25,188 nt of DNA from CANKHA01 sp034668825 (GCA_034668825.1 JAXDOR010000154.1:1-25188), one strand, 5' to 3'. Positions 7,902 through 15,368 are shown, counted from the first letter of the stretch. Translations and numbers: made by a program. Notes: generated by a model from the letters alone, not told the origin.

Positions 7902-8645
7902 ATGATACGATTGACCGCGTGTTGGCTCGCGCTAGGTTGCTCTGCCGTCTTCGCCGCACCGACCGTCGGAGCCTGTGATGAACCGCGCGGCGTGATCGAA
8001 TTGTTCACCAGTCAGGGCTGCTCGTCCTGCCCTCCCGCCGACAAGCTTCTTGGCGAACTTGCATCTGATCCTTCGCTCATAACCATCAGCCTGCCGATCG
8101 ATTATTGGGACTACCTTGGTTGGAAGGATACGCTCGCCAATCCGCGGCATTCGGCCAGGCAGCGCGCCTACGCGCGCCTAAGAGGCGACCGCCAAGTCTA
8201 CACGCCGCAAGTGGTCGTCAATGGCATGGTCCATGCGCTCGGTAGCGATAAGGCCGCTATCGAGCATGCGATCTTGCAGAGCCGGCGCAGTGCCGCGACT
8301 TTGTCACTGTCGGTGAGCGCTGCGGTTGTCGGTGATGATCTGGTTGTAAACGTACCTGCCGGCAAGGATGATAGTGGGGCCGGAGAGGTTTGGGTTTGCG
8401 GTCTGGTCAAGGCGGTCCCGGTCATCATCGGTCGCGGTGAGAATCGCGGACATACGCTCACCTATTACAATGTCGCACGGCGCTGGCTGAAGCTTGGCGA
8501 CTGGAATGGCAAGGCCAATACTTGGAATGTGCCGTTGAGCGATCTGAGCACCGGCGGCGTCAATGAAGCCGCGGTGATCGTGCAGAGCGGCACCACCGAT
8601 AATCCGGGAACGATGCTCGGCGCGGTGATCGCCGAGATCCGCTAA
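7902..8645 (+). CDS. DUF1223 family exported thioredoxin-like protein
   Basis: Members of this family are secreted or periplasmic proteins with a predicted thioredoxin-like fold and no established reaction. The 247-residue product starts with a signal peptide (about 1–21, hydrophobic, ending AVFAAP). The family core VIELFTSQGCSSCPPADKLL follows, whose CSSC pair is C40 and C43. Further family stretches are SLPIDYWDYLGWKDTLANP and RQRAYARLRGDRQVYTPQVVVNG. I chose the ATG at 7902 because GGAG at 7892–7895 is 6 bases upstream; a TTG at 7890 is also in frame. A thiol-redox role in the periplasm is inferred from the CxxC in this fold. The gene is next to acnA and one gene block away from ccmG, but shared regulation is not shown. 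Confidence 0.88.
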   Translation: MIRLTACWLALGCSAVFAAPTVGACDEPRGVIELFTSQGCSSCPPADKLLGELASDPSLITISLPIDYWDYLGWKDTLANPRHSARQRAYARLRGDRQVYTPQVVVNGMVHALGSDKAAIEHAILQSRRSAATLSLSVSAAVVGDDLVVNVPAGKDDSGAGEVWVCGLVKAVPVIIGRGENRGHTLTYYNVARRWLKLGDWNGKANTWNVPLSDLSTGGVNEAAVIVQSGTTDNPGTMLGAVIAEIR

Positions 8646-8668
8646 TCTCCGCTACGAGCGCCACAGGT

Positions 8669-8696
8669 AAAAAAAGGGCCGGCGCGAAGCCGACCC
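8669..8696 (-). terminator. Rho-independent terminator acting on the minus strand
   Basis: Read on the minus strand this is an 8-bp GC-rich stem (8696–8689 with 8683–8676), a 5-base loop TTCGC, then seven Ts. On the minus strand all eight pairs form, one of them a G·U wobble. On the plus strand the same position is an A/C mismatch, and no T-run follows. The asymmetry marks the element as belonging to a leftward transcript, yet no minus-strand gene is recognised between here and 9001. Confidence 0.75.
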
Positions 8697-8850
8697 TAAG
8701 CCTTGGGGATTGAACCTTACACAGAACGGGCCCGGCCCATCACAAACTTCGGGGGGCTGGGGGGCTGAGGAATCCGGAGTTCGATCCGGACCGGGCCAAC
8801 AGTCTTCCTTGTCGCAAGTGACCGCGGCGTGTCCTGGGCTGAAATTGGGC
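8669..8850 (-). ncRNA. Candidate small RNA, unassigned family
   Basis: The stretch between the DUF1223 and DUF2794 genes is 355 bp with no convincing coding frame, but it ends leftward in a strong terminator. Upstream of that terminator on the same strand is a 7-bp closing stem (8797–8791 with 8735–8729). Directly stacked inside it is a perfect 6-bp hairpin (8790–8785 with 8778–8773, loop 8784–8779). A C-rich single-stranded stretch follows (two runs of six C, about 8766–8751). A CATAAT hexamer on the minus strand at 8859–8854 could be a −10, giving an RNA of about 180 nt, but its −35 is poor. The 5′ end is therefore a guess. I could not match it to 6S, SRP, tmRNA or RNase P RNA. The 104-residue minus-strand frame across it runs through the terminator and looks spurious. 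Confidence 0.35.
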
Positions 8851-9000
8851 GGTATTATGTTTCCATTAACGAATCCGTGATCACGCGGGGAATTGCCGCG
8901 GTCCTGGCTCGCCAAGGAATGCAACGCCTGACGATGGGGACTTGCCGGAACGCGCATCCGGGGCAATCATAAGAGAGAGAGAAAGACAAAGGAGGCGCCC

Positions 9001-9375
9001 ATGAATTTTGGGTCCGGCGATACTGACCCAAGTAAGTCCCGCGGGGGCGACTATTCCGCTGGAACGCCCGCCCCCGTCAGGCAAGTCACCTTCAGTCGGC
9101 GTGAACTCGGCCGCATTCTTGATCTATATGGCCGCAAGGTCGCCGCGGGTGAATGGCGCGACTATGCCATCGACTTTCTTCGCGATCGTGCCGTGTTCTC
9201 GGTGTTCCGGCGCAGCTCTGAAGTGCCGATCTATCGTATCGAAAAAAATCCACAGCTGGCGCGCCGCCAGGGCGCCTATAGCGTGATCTCGGCGACCGGT
9301 CTAATTGTGAGACGCGGTCAGGAACTCGACCGCGTTCTACGCGCGCTCGATAAGTCGTTGAGCGTCGTGGCCTGA
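9001..9375 (+). CDS. DUF2794 domain-containing protein
   Basis: This is a small, probably cytoplasmic protein of a family found in alphaproteobacteria, with no known function. The 124-residue product has a disordered N terminus (about 1–25) followed by the conserved core VTFSRRELGRILDLYGRKVAAGEWRDYAIDFLRDRAVFSVFRRSSEVPIYRIEK. No membrane segment or cysteine is present. The start is well supported by AAAGGAGG at 8988–8995, one of the strongest ribosome binding sites in the window. A bidirectional terminator follows 14 bp after the stop, so it ends its transcript. Confidence 0.88.
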   Translation: MNFGSGDTDPSKSRGGDYSAGTPAPVRQVTFSRRELGRILDLYGRKVAAGEWRDYAIDFLRDRAVFSVFRRSSEVPIYRIEKNPQLARRQGAYSVISATGLIVRRGQELDRVLRALDKSLSVVA

Positions 9376-9389
9376 GGCTGGCTCTGCAT

Positions 9390-9422
9390 AAAAAAAGCCC
9401 CGGCGGATGCCGGGGCTTTTTT
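9390..9422. terminator. Bidirectional rho-independent terminator
   Basis: A perfect GC stem GCCCCGGC / GCCGGGGC (9397–9404 and 9409–9416, loop GGAT) is flanked by seven As on the left and six Ts on the right. It can therefore terminate the rightward DUF2794 transcript and the leftward transcript ending with the BI-1 gene at 9441. Both genes converge here. Confidence 0.93.
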
Positions 9423-9440
9423 CCATTTTATAGCCGATGC

Positions 9441-10202
9441 TTAGCGCCGGTCGCCGAACAAACGCAACATCATCAGGAACATGTTGATGAAGTCGAGATA
9501 GAGCGACAGCGCGCCCATCACCACCTTGCGGCCGGCGATGGTGCCGTCATCCATCGGATCATACATTTCCTTGATCTTCTGCGTATCCCAAGCGGTCAGC
9601 CCGGCAAATACCAGTACGCCCACGGCGGAAATGGCGAATTGCAGAGGCCCACTCGGCCAGATCAAGTTGACGATCGAGGCCAGGATGATGCCGAACAACC
9701 CCATGATCATAAACGAGCCCATGGCCGTGAGGTCACGCTGCGTCGTGTAGCCATAGAGGCTCAAGGCTCCGAACGCCGCTGCCGAGATGAAGAACACCCG
9801 GGTGATAGAGCCGTGCGTATAGACCAGGAAGATGGTCGCCAGCGACATCCCGAGCAGTGCGGCATACAGCAGGAATAAGCCGAGCGCGGTGCTCGCTTGC
9901 AACGACTGTATCCGGAAGCTGATGTAGAAAACGAGACCAAGCGGAGCCAGCACCAGCACCCACATCAACGGACCGTTGAATACGGCCTCACCGAATGGCG
10001 TTAGTGCAAGGGCGCCGCTGGGCGACGCCGTCACAGCCATTTGAAACGTCAGCCAGGCAACCACGCCGGTCAGCGCGACGGCGCCAGCCATGTAGTTGTA
10101 GACGCGGATCATGTGAGCGCGCAGGCCCGCGTCGATCGCGAGCGCCTGATCGGCGCCGAAGCCGCGGCGAGTGGCCGCTACATTCCGATCAAAATCCGAC
10201 AT
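9441..10202 (-). CDS. Bax inhibitor-1 / YccA family membrane protein
   Basis: This is a seven-helix inner-membrane protein of the BI-1/YccA/LFG superfamily. Members have been linked to FtsH interaction or calcium leak, but the role here is unknown. The 253-residue product has a soluble N terminus (MSDFDRNVAATRRGFGADQALAIDAGLRAHMIRVYNYMA) leading into the first helix. Later come the family stretches VFFISAAAFGALSLYGYTTQRDL and, at the end, DTQKIKEMY…ALSLYLDFINMFLMMLRLFGDRR, with the conserved Asp residues of the C-terminal pore. The ATG at 10202 has GAGAGGG about 9 bases upstream; an ATG at 10229 would add 9 residues. The 208 bp between its start and the ybbP stop contain no other gene. Confidence 0.93.
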   Translation of the reverse strand: MSDFDRNVAATRRGFGADQALAIDAGLRAHMIRVYNYMAGAVALTGVVAWLTFQMAVTASPSGALALTPFGEAVFNGPLMWVLVLAPLGLVFYISFRIQSLQASTALGLFLLYAALLGMSLATIFLVYTHGSITRVFFISAAAFGALSLYGYTTQRDLTAMGSFMIMGLFGIILASIVNLIWPSGPLQFAISAVGVLVFAGLTAWDTQKIKEMYDPMDDGTIAGRKVVMGALSLYLDFINMFLMMLRLFGDRR

Positions 10203-10410
10203 CGAAGTACCCTCTCTATGTTCCGGCATGAAGGCCGGATCAGCGATTGGCGCCTGGGGCAGGACGCCGGCAAGCGCCGATGGCAGGGAATCTAGTACGG
10301 GTGGGTTACCGGCGCCAGATGCGCCGTATGATTTACTTTAAAGGATGGTTGGTAATCCGCCGAAAATGCGTGTTTCCTGGCAGACTGCGGCGAAAACACG
10401 CGGTTAACGC

Positions 10411-12990
10411 TCATAGATTTCGAAGCACCCGAGCGGGCTTTTGCCCCAGTGCGGTGAAAGTGCCAAGCAATCCCAAGGCGACAGTGATGACCAAAGCGCC
10501 AAAAGCTGCCGAGAGAGCGGCTCCGGGTAACCAAACGAAGGGCAAATTCATCACCTTCGTGACGATAAGCGAGGCGGCGAGCGAACCTGCGATCATCCCG
10601 AATACGGCGGTCGCCAATCCAAGCACCAGATATTCCAAGGCGTAGCCGGCGAGCAGGCGAGAACGGGTGGCGCCGAGCGTCTTTAGGATCACCGCGTCGT
10701 AGACGCGATGCCGGTGTCCGGCGGCGAGTGCTCCTGCCAGCACCAACACGGCGGCGATGAGGGTTATCAGGCTGGCGCCGCGAATCCCGAGCGACAGGTT
10801 GGCGATAACGCCGCCGAAAGTCTCCAGCACGTCTTTCACCCTCACTGTCGTGACAGTGGGAAATGCGTCAGCCGCCGCCTTCAGCAAGGCGTTCTCCTCC
10901 TCGGCAGTGCTGCCGCGCGGATAGGCCAAAGTGGCAATATGGGTGTGCGGCGCGCCGTTGAAGGCGCCGGGCGAATAAACCAATACGAAGTTGATCCCCA
11001 GGCTTTCCCAATCCACCGTTCGCAGGTTGGCAATGCGCGCGGTGATGTTGCGCCCCAGCGCGTTGACTGTGATCGGATCGCCAAGCGTCAGACCGAGGCC
11101 TTGCGCTACTCTTTTTTCCAGCGAGACCAGCGGCGGACCTTGGTAATCCGGACCCCACCATTGTCCTTCAGCCAAGCGCGATCCCGCCGGCATCTCGCCG
11201 GTATAGGTGAGGCCGCGGTCGCTTTGCAGCACCCAAGCGGCCTCGGACGTCGGTTTCAGATCCTCGGCTTTGATGCCGTTGGCAGAAACGATGCGGCCTC
11301 GCAGCATGGGCACACGTTCCAGCCGCGCGTCGGGCGCGCGCGTGTGAATGAAAGCGTCGAAACGCTCCGCATCCGCCGCGGGAATATCGATGAAATAAAA
11401 TGACGGCACCTTGTCCGGCAGCGCGGCGGTGAATTGCCGGCGCAGATTGCCGTCAACCTGAATGAGCGTGACGAGCAGCGACAGTCCGAGTCCGAGCGAC
11501 AGCACCACCGTGGGCGTGAGGGCGCCGGCACGATGGATATTGGCGACGGTAAGGCGCACCAGCGCCAAGCGCGAATGCGGCAGGCGGCGCGCCACCAGCA
11601 TCAACAGCGCGGCGATAAGCCTGAGCGCAACAAACACGAGCGCCGCCGAGGCGACGAAGATCGCCGCGATTTTGCGATCATAGGCAAGGAAAATGGCCAT
11701 CCCGGCGAGCAACAGCGTGGCGAAAGCCGCTGCTGCCGCGTAGCGCGGTTGCGGCCAAGCGCGTTGCGCGGCGACCTCGTCGCGAAATAGCGCCGCGACC
11801 GGAACGTCGTGGGCGCGGCTAAGCGGCCACAGCGCGAAGGCGAACGCGGTAAGCAATCCATAGACCAGCGCCAGTAAAAGCTCCGGCGGATGCAATGCCG
11901 GCTGCATCGGCAGCGGAATAATGGCGCCGAAGGTTCCGGCGATCACAAATGGCAGGGCGGCGCCGATCGCCAGCCCGATCAGCGAGCCGATCAACGCCAA
12001 CGCCAGCACCTGAGCCAGATAAATTGCGAACACGTTGCCGCCGGTCGCGCCCAAGGCCTTCATGGTCGCGATCACGTCGCGCTTGCGATCGAGATGGCTT
12101 TTCACCGCGTTGGCAACGCCGACGCCGCCGATCAGCAATGCCGTCAATCCGACCAGCGTGAGGAATTGCGTGAAGCGCTCCACATTGCGTTGGAGCTGCG
12201 GCGACGCGTTGGTGCGCGTGCGAATGTCCCAGCCGGCGTCGGGCAATTGCGATTGTGCGGCGGCAACGACCTGCGAGGTGGCCTCGTCGCTGGCGTTGGC
12301 ATCAGGTAAGCGCAGGTGATAATGCCAGCGCACCAGGCTGCCGGGCTGGATCAGGCCGGTCGCTCGCAGCGCCTCATCGCTCATCAACAAGCGCGGCCCG
12401 AAGCCGATGCCGCCGACAAGCTTGTCGGGCTCGGTCGTCAGCGCGGCCCGCACCTCGAGCGTCGCCGATCCGACCGTCAGCTTATCTCCTGGCTTGAGGC
12501 CGAGGCGCGCGAACAGCGCGGGATCGGCCGCCGCGCCAAAGGCGCCGTCGTGCTGCGCGAAAAGCTCCGGCAAACCGATGTTTGGCTCCAGCGCCACGGC
12601 ACCGTAGAGCGGATAAGCGCCGTCCACCGCTTTGATCTCGACCAGCGCGGTGCGCCCGTCGGGGGTTTGGGTCATCGCGCGCATGGTGGCGGCGATCGAT
12701 AATCGCCCGCTTGCCGCCAGAAACTCCTGCTCGGGAGCGCTGGCCTCACGCTGGATGAGATTGAAGGCGATGTCACCGCCGAGGATCACCCGGCCTTCGC
12801 GGGCGAGGCCCGCGGCGAGGCTTCCGGCCACGGAACCAACACCGGCGATGGACATAACGCCGAGTGCGATGCAGGCGATGAAAACATAAAAGCCGCGCAA
12901 GCCGCCGCGCATTTCGCGCAAGGCAAAACGGAGCGGGAGAAACCTGCTTCGTTGCATCTGATGGTCGGCGGCCGGCGAGATAACGCTCAT
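10411..12990 (-). CDS. ybbP: YbbP-like ABC transporter permease (FtsX/MacB-type)
   Basis: This is a large inner-membrane subunit of a type VII-like (MacB/FtsX fold) ABC system, thought to extract or export lipid-like molecules or drive periplasmic work. The substrate is unknown. The 859-residue product starts with a membrane helix after a basic N terminus (FALREMRGGLRGFYVFIACIALGVMSIAG). A large periplasmic domain follows (about 60–260), then a block of helices opening FLTLVGLTALLIGGVGVANAVKSHLDRKRDVIATMKALGATGGNVFAIYLAQ. Further helices, a second periplasmic domain (about 510–720) and a last FtsX block complete it, with a second copy of the KTLGATRSRLLAGYALEYL coupling motif. Two FtsX repeats in one long chain are typical of YbbP. 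Its start overlaps the ybbA-like stop as ATGA, and the pair is divergent from a tesA-like gene, as in the E. coli tesA–ybbA–ybbP locus. Confidence 0.92.
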   Translation of the reverse strand: MSVISPAADHQMQRSRFLPLRFALREMRGGLRGFYVFIACIALGVMSIAGVGSVAGSLAAGLAREGRVILGGDIAFNLIQREASAPEQEFLAASGRLSIAATMRAMTQTPDGRTALVEIKAVDGAYPLYGAVALEPNIGLPELFAQHDGAFGAAADPALFARLGLKPGDKLTVGSATLEVRAALTTEPDKLVGGIGFGPRLLMSDEALRATGLIQPGSLVRWHYHLRLPDANASDEATSQVVAAAQSQLPDAGWDIRTRTNASPQLQRNVERFTQFLTLVGLTALLIGGVGVANAVKSHLDRKRDVIATMKALGATGGNVFAIYLAQVLALALIGSLIGLAIGAALPFVIAGTFGAIIPLPMQPALHPPELLLALVYGLLTAFAFALWPLSRAHDVPVAALFRDEVAAQRAWPQPRYAAAAAFATLLLAGMAIFLAYDRKIAAIFVASAALVFVALRLIAALLMLVARRLPHSRLALVRLTVANIHRAGALTPTVVLSLGLGLSLLVTLIQVDGNLRRQFTAALPDKVPSFYFIDIPAADAERFDAFIHTRAPDARLERVPMLRGRIVSANGIKAEDLKPTSEAAWVLQSDRGLTYTGEMPAGSRLAEGQWWGPDYQGPPLVSLEKRVAQGLGLTLGDPITVNALGRNITARIANLRTVDWESLGINFVLVYSPGAFNGAPHTHIATLAYPRGSTAEEENALLKAAADAFPTVTTVRVKDVLETFGGVIANLSLGIRGASLITLIAAVLVLAGALAAGHRHRVYDAVILKTLGATRSRLLAGYALEYLVLGLATAVFGMIAGSLAASLIVTKVMNLPFVWLPGAALSAAFGALVITVALGLLGTFTALGQKPARVLRNL

Positions 12991-13712
12991 GGCCGCATCT
13001 TCTCCGTCGCAGCCTCGCTATCGATCCGTCCTGAACGCAGCCGCACCACGCGGTCGCATTGCTGTGCCAGTGCCGCGTCATGCGTCACCAATACCAGCGT
13101 CATGCCGCGCGTGGCGTGCCCGGCGAACAACAAATCAATGATCTGGCTGCCGGTGGTTTCGTCGAGATTTCCGGTCGGTTCGTCGGCGACCAGGATGTCC
13201 GGGTTCGGCGCCAGCGCGCGCGCAAGCGCGACTCGCTGCTGCTCGCCGCCGGATAATTCCACGGGATAATGGTCGAGGCGGTCGGACAATCCCACTGCCG
13301 CGAGTTCGCGCTTGGCGCGTTCATAGGCGTCCGTGGCACCCGCCAATTCCAGCGGGACGGCGACATTCTCAATTGCGGTCATGGTGGGGATGAGGTGAAA
13401 GGATTGGAACACGATGCCCACATGGCGCCCGCGAAAGCGTGCAAGCCCGTCCTCATCGAGTTCGCCGAGATCCTCACCCGCGACCATCACCGAGCCGGTA
13501 TCGGGACGTTCAAGCCCCGCCATCACCATGAGCAGCGTCGACTTGCCCGACCCCGACGGCCCGACGAGACCCACGGCCTCGCCACGGCCTACATGCAGAC
13601 CTATATCCCGGAGGATATGCACCCGGGCAGCGCCGCGGCCGAGCGAAAGATTGACCCCCGTGAGTGCAATGGCGGCGGGTAACGGCGGCTGGGACCGCGA
13701 GATGTCATCCAT
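12987..13712 (-). CDS. ybbA: YbbA-like ABC transporter ATP-binding protein
   Basis: This is the cytoplasmic ATPase that partners the YbbP-like permease. The 241-residue product has Walker A GPSGSGKST (51–59), the Q-loop region VFQSFHLIPTMTAIENV, the signature LSGGEQQR (153–160), Walker B ILVADEP (D177, E178) and the switch His in VTHD (H211). It belongs to the LolD/MacB group. The ATG at 13712 gives the normal length. The frame stays open 170 codons further upstream, but that part is antisense to the tesA-like gene and has no family features. Its stop overlaps the permease start by 4 bases. Confidence 0.95.
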   Translation of the reverse strand: MDDISRSQPPLPAAIALTGVNLSLGRGAARVHILRDIGLHVGRGEAVGLVGPSGSGKSTLLMVMAGLERPDTGSVMVAGEDLGELDEDGLARFRGRHVGIVFQSFHLIPTMTAIENVAVPLELAGATDAYERAKRELAAVGLSDRLDHYPVELSGGEQQRVALARALAPNPDILVADEPTGNLDETTGSQIIDLLFAGHATRGMTLVLVTHDAALAQQCDRVVRLRSGRIDSEAATEKMRP

Positions 13713-13788
13713 GAAACTGTTCCGTACCCGACTTCCGACCGCGACAATCCGCTCTGTCAGCCACCGCTCATATGGGAGCGCGAGCCAT

Positions 13789-14445
13789 ATGGTCCAGACA
13801 TTCGTGGCCGCCATGAGCCTCACGATCGCTTGTGCCGTGCTTTTGGCAGCCGCGCCATATGCGGCCGCTGCTGAACGGCCGGTCAAGATCGTGCTGCTCG
13901 GCGATTCCTTGACAGCGGGTTTTGGACTGCCGGTCGAAGACGCTTTTCCCGCGAAGCTCGACCGCGCGCTGAAGGCCAAGGGCTTCGCCGTGGAGATCGT
14001 CAATGCCGGCGTCTCCGGCGATACCGCATCCGGCGGCCTTGACCGTGTCGATTGGTCGGTGCCGGAAGGTACCGATGCCGTCATTCTCGAGCTCGGCGCC
14101 AACGATGCCTTGCGCGGGATGGATCCCAAGATAACCCGTGCCGCGCTGGAGAAGATTTTGCGCCGCCTGGAAGAGCGGCACATCGCCGTGTTGTTGTGCG
14201 GAATGCGCGCGCCGCCCAACATGGGCACGAGTTACACCAAGGCTTTCGATGCTGTCTTTGCGCAGCTCGCCGCTGCGCATGACGTCATTTTCTATCCATT
14301 CTTTCTCGACGCCGTCGCCGCCGAAGCCAAGCTCAACCAGCGCGACGGCATTCATCCGAATGTGGAAGGCGTCGACATCATCGTCGATCGTATTTTGCCC
14401 AAGGTGGAAGAGTTGATCGCCCGCGTTCGCGCAAAGACGGGTTAG
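13789..14445 (+). CDS. tesA: GDSL-family arylesterase / lysophospholipase, TesA-like
   Basis: This is an SGNH hydrolase of the TesA group, which cleaves acyl esters and thioesters in the periplasm. With the start at 13789 the product is 218 residues. A signal peptide is visible (hydrophobic 4–23, cleavage near AAAAER). The SGNH blocks are VLLGDSLTAGFG (nucleophile S40), NAGVSGDTASGG (block II Gly), LGANDALRG (N105) and DGIHPN (D186, H189). GGGAG at 13774–13778 lies 10 bases before this ATG. An ATG at 13711 adds 26 residues but gives an unusually long basic N-region; its codon overlaps the divergent ybbA start. Linkage to ybbAP suggests that the esterase and the ABC system handle a common lipid or detoxification substrate (inference). 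Confidence 0.9.
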   Translation: MVQTFVAAMSLTIACAVLLAAAPYAAAAERPVKIVLLGDSLTAGFGLPVEDAFPAKLDRALKAKGFAVEIVNAGVSGDTASGGLDRVDWSVPEGTDAVILELGANDALRGMDPKITRAALEKILRRLEERHIAVLLCGMRAPPNMGTSYTKAFDAVFAQLAAAHDVIFYPFFLDAVAAEAKLNQRDGIHPNVEGVDIIVDRILPKVEELIARVRAKTG

Positions 14446-14454
14446 ACGCCGCGC

Positions 14455-14483
14455 TTGACATCATCGCGCTCGCCGTCTATTTA
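14455..14483 (+). promoter_or_regulatory. Sigma-70-type promoter of the arsR–SRPBCC operon
   Basis: A consensus −35 hexamer TTGACA (14455–14460), a 17-bp spacer and TATTTA (14478–14483) as −10 are visible, 9 bp after the tesA-like stop. Transcription would begin near 14490, inside the operator palindrome, leaving a leader of about 30 nt. This is the clearest promoter in the window. Confidence 0.75.
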
Positions 14484-14510
14484 ACCGAGAGGTTATTTAA
14501 CCACTCGGTA
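14483..14510. promoter_or_regulatory. Palindromic operator, probable ArsR binding site
   Basis: The region reads as a 26-bp inverted repeat (14484–14509) with arms ACCGAG/CTCGGT and GGTTA/TAACC, broken only by A/A and TT centre mismatches. It can also be read as two AACC-N4-GGTT-like sites at 14483–14494 and 14499–14510. It begins at the last base of the −10 element and covers the predicted transcription start, directly before arsR. That fits autorepression by the ArsR-type regulator encoded next. Binding is inferred from position and symmetry. Confidence 0.7.
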
Positions 14511-14520
14511 TATAACGCCC

Positions 14521-14877
14521 ATGGCTGATCGCCTCAGCACCACTTTTGCAGCCCTTGCCGATCCGACGCGCCGCGCCATCCTGGCGCGGCTCGCGTTAGG
14601 CGAGACGTCGGTGACCAAGCTGGCCCAGCCCTTCGACATGAGCCTGCCGGCCGTCTCCAAGCATCTCAAGGTATTGGAGCGCGCCGGTCTCATTGCGCGC
14701 GGGCGCGAGGCGCAGTGGCGTCCCTGCCGTATCGAACCGGGCGCGCTCAAAGGGGTCGATGATTGGCTTGAGGATTACCGCCGCCTCTGGGAGGAGCGGC
14801 TCGACCGGCTCGACGATTACTTGCACGAACTGCAAGCGAAGGAAGGCAAGGAGAAAAAGCGTGGCCGCGGAAAATAG
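14521..14877 (+). CDS. ArsR/SmtB-family transcriptional regulator
   Basis: This is a small winged-helix repressor, expected to bind the palindrome just upstream and control its own operon. The 118-residue product begins with LSTTFAALADPTRRAILARLALGE and carries the recognition region TKLAQPFDMSLPAVSKHLKVLERAGLI (about 32–58), the ArsR helix-turn-helix. The wing follows as ARGREAQWRPCRIEP. The metal-binding ELCVCDL box is absent and only one Cys is present, so a metal sensor of the classic kind is unlikely. It resembles the SdpR-like subgroup often found next to SRPBCC genes. The C-terminal tail is charged and helical and may extend the dimer interface. It overlaps the next gene by 17 bp. Confidence 0.93.
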   Translation: MADRLSTTFAALADPTRRAILARLALGETSVTKLAQPFDMSLPAVSKHLKVLERAGLIARGREAQWRPCRIEPGALKGVDDWLEDYRRLWEERLDRLDDYLHELQAKEGKEKKRGRGK

Positions 14878-15343
14878 CCTCGATCTCGAGCAGGATCCCC
14901 GCGCGATCATTGGAATGCGTGTGTTCGACGCGCCGCGTGAACTCGTATGGTCAGCGTGGACTGATCCCAAACACTTGGCGCAATGGTGGGGACCAAACGG
15001 CTTCACCACCACGACCAGCACCTTCGATATGCGGCCGGGCGGCGTCTGGCGTTTCGTCATGCACGGGCCGGACGGCCGCGACTATCAGAACCGGATCACC
15101 TTCGACGAAATCGTGAAGCCCGAGCGGATTGTCTACCGCCACGACGGCGGCGAGGATGTCGAACCGGTACAATTCACACAGACAGTGACGTTCGAGGATC
15201 TCGGCGGCAAGACCAAGCTTACCTGGCGTGGCGTGTTCCCGTCAGCCGCAGAGCGCGACCGCGTGATCAAGGAATACGGCGCCGACAAGGGCTTGGTGCA
15301 GACGTTGGCGCGCCTTGCCGAATATTTGCCCAGCCTCACCTGA
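14861..15343 (+). CDS. SRPBCC (AHSA1/START-like) domain protein 1
   Basis: SRPBCC proteins form a helix-grip fold with a deep hydrophobic ligand pocket; the ligand here is unknown. The 160-residue product has one domain with the family marks RVFDAPRELVWSAWTDPKHLAQWWGPNGF, RPGGVWRFVMHGPDG and FDEIVKPERIVY. The start is GTG at 14861: a GGAG at 14850–14853 sits 7 bases upstream inside arsR, and the protein would lack its N-terminal strand with any later start. The open frame to the left overlaps arsR and is not family sequence. The 17-bp overlap with arsR points to coupled translation. It is closest in appearance to SRPBCC proteins 3 and 5 of the same operon. Confidence 0.9.
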   Translation: MAAENSLDLEQDPRAIIGMRVFDAPRELVWSAWTDPKHLAQWWGPNGFTTTTSTFDMRPGGVWRFVMHGPDGRDYQNRITFDEIVKPERIVYRHDGGEDVEPVQFTQTVTFEDLGGKTKLTWRGVFPSAAERDRVIKEYGADKGLVQTLARLAEYLPSLT

Positions 15344-15368
15344 CAGCAGGCAAAGTAGGAGTTGCGTT

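Noticed and set aside
8770..8800. Possible tRNA-like T-arm (GTTCGA within a hairpin)
   Set aside because: The flanking stem does not pair in T-arm register, and no acceptor, D or anticodon arm can be built around it.
8652..8966. A 104-codon minus-strand frame in the DUF1223–DUF2794 gap
   Set aside because: It crosses the minus-strand terminator stem and T-run and has no recognisable motif or ribosome binding site. The structured-RNA reading fits better.
10376..10405. Inverted GTGTTT/AAACAC arms downstream of ybbP
   Set aside because: Only 6-bp arms around an 18-base loop with no T-run, so I could not support a terminator.
13713..14228. N-terminal extension of the ybbA-like frame by about 170 codons
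   Set aside because: This part is antisense to the esterase gene and carries no ABC features. The conserved ATPase start is at 13712.
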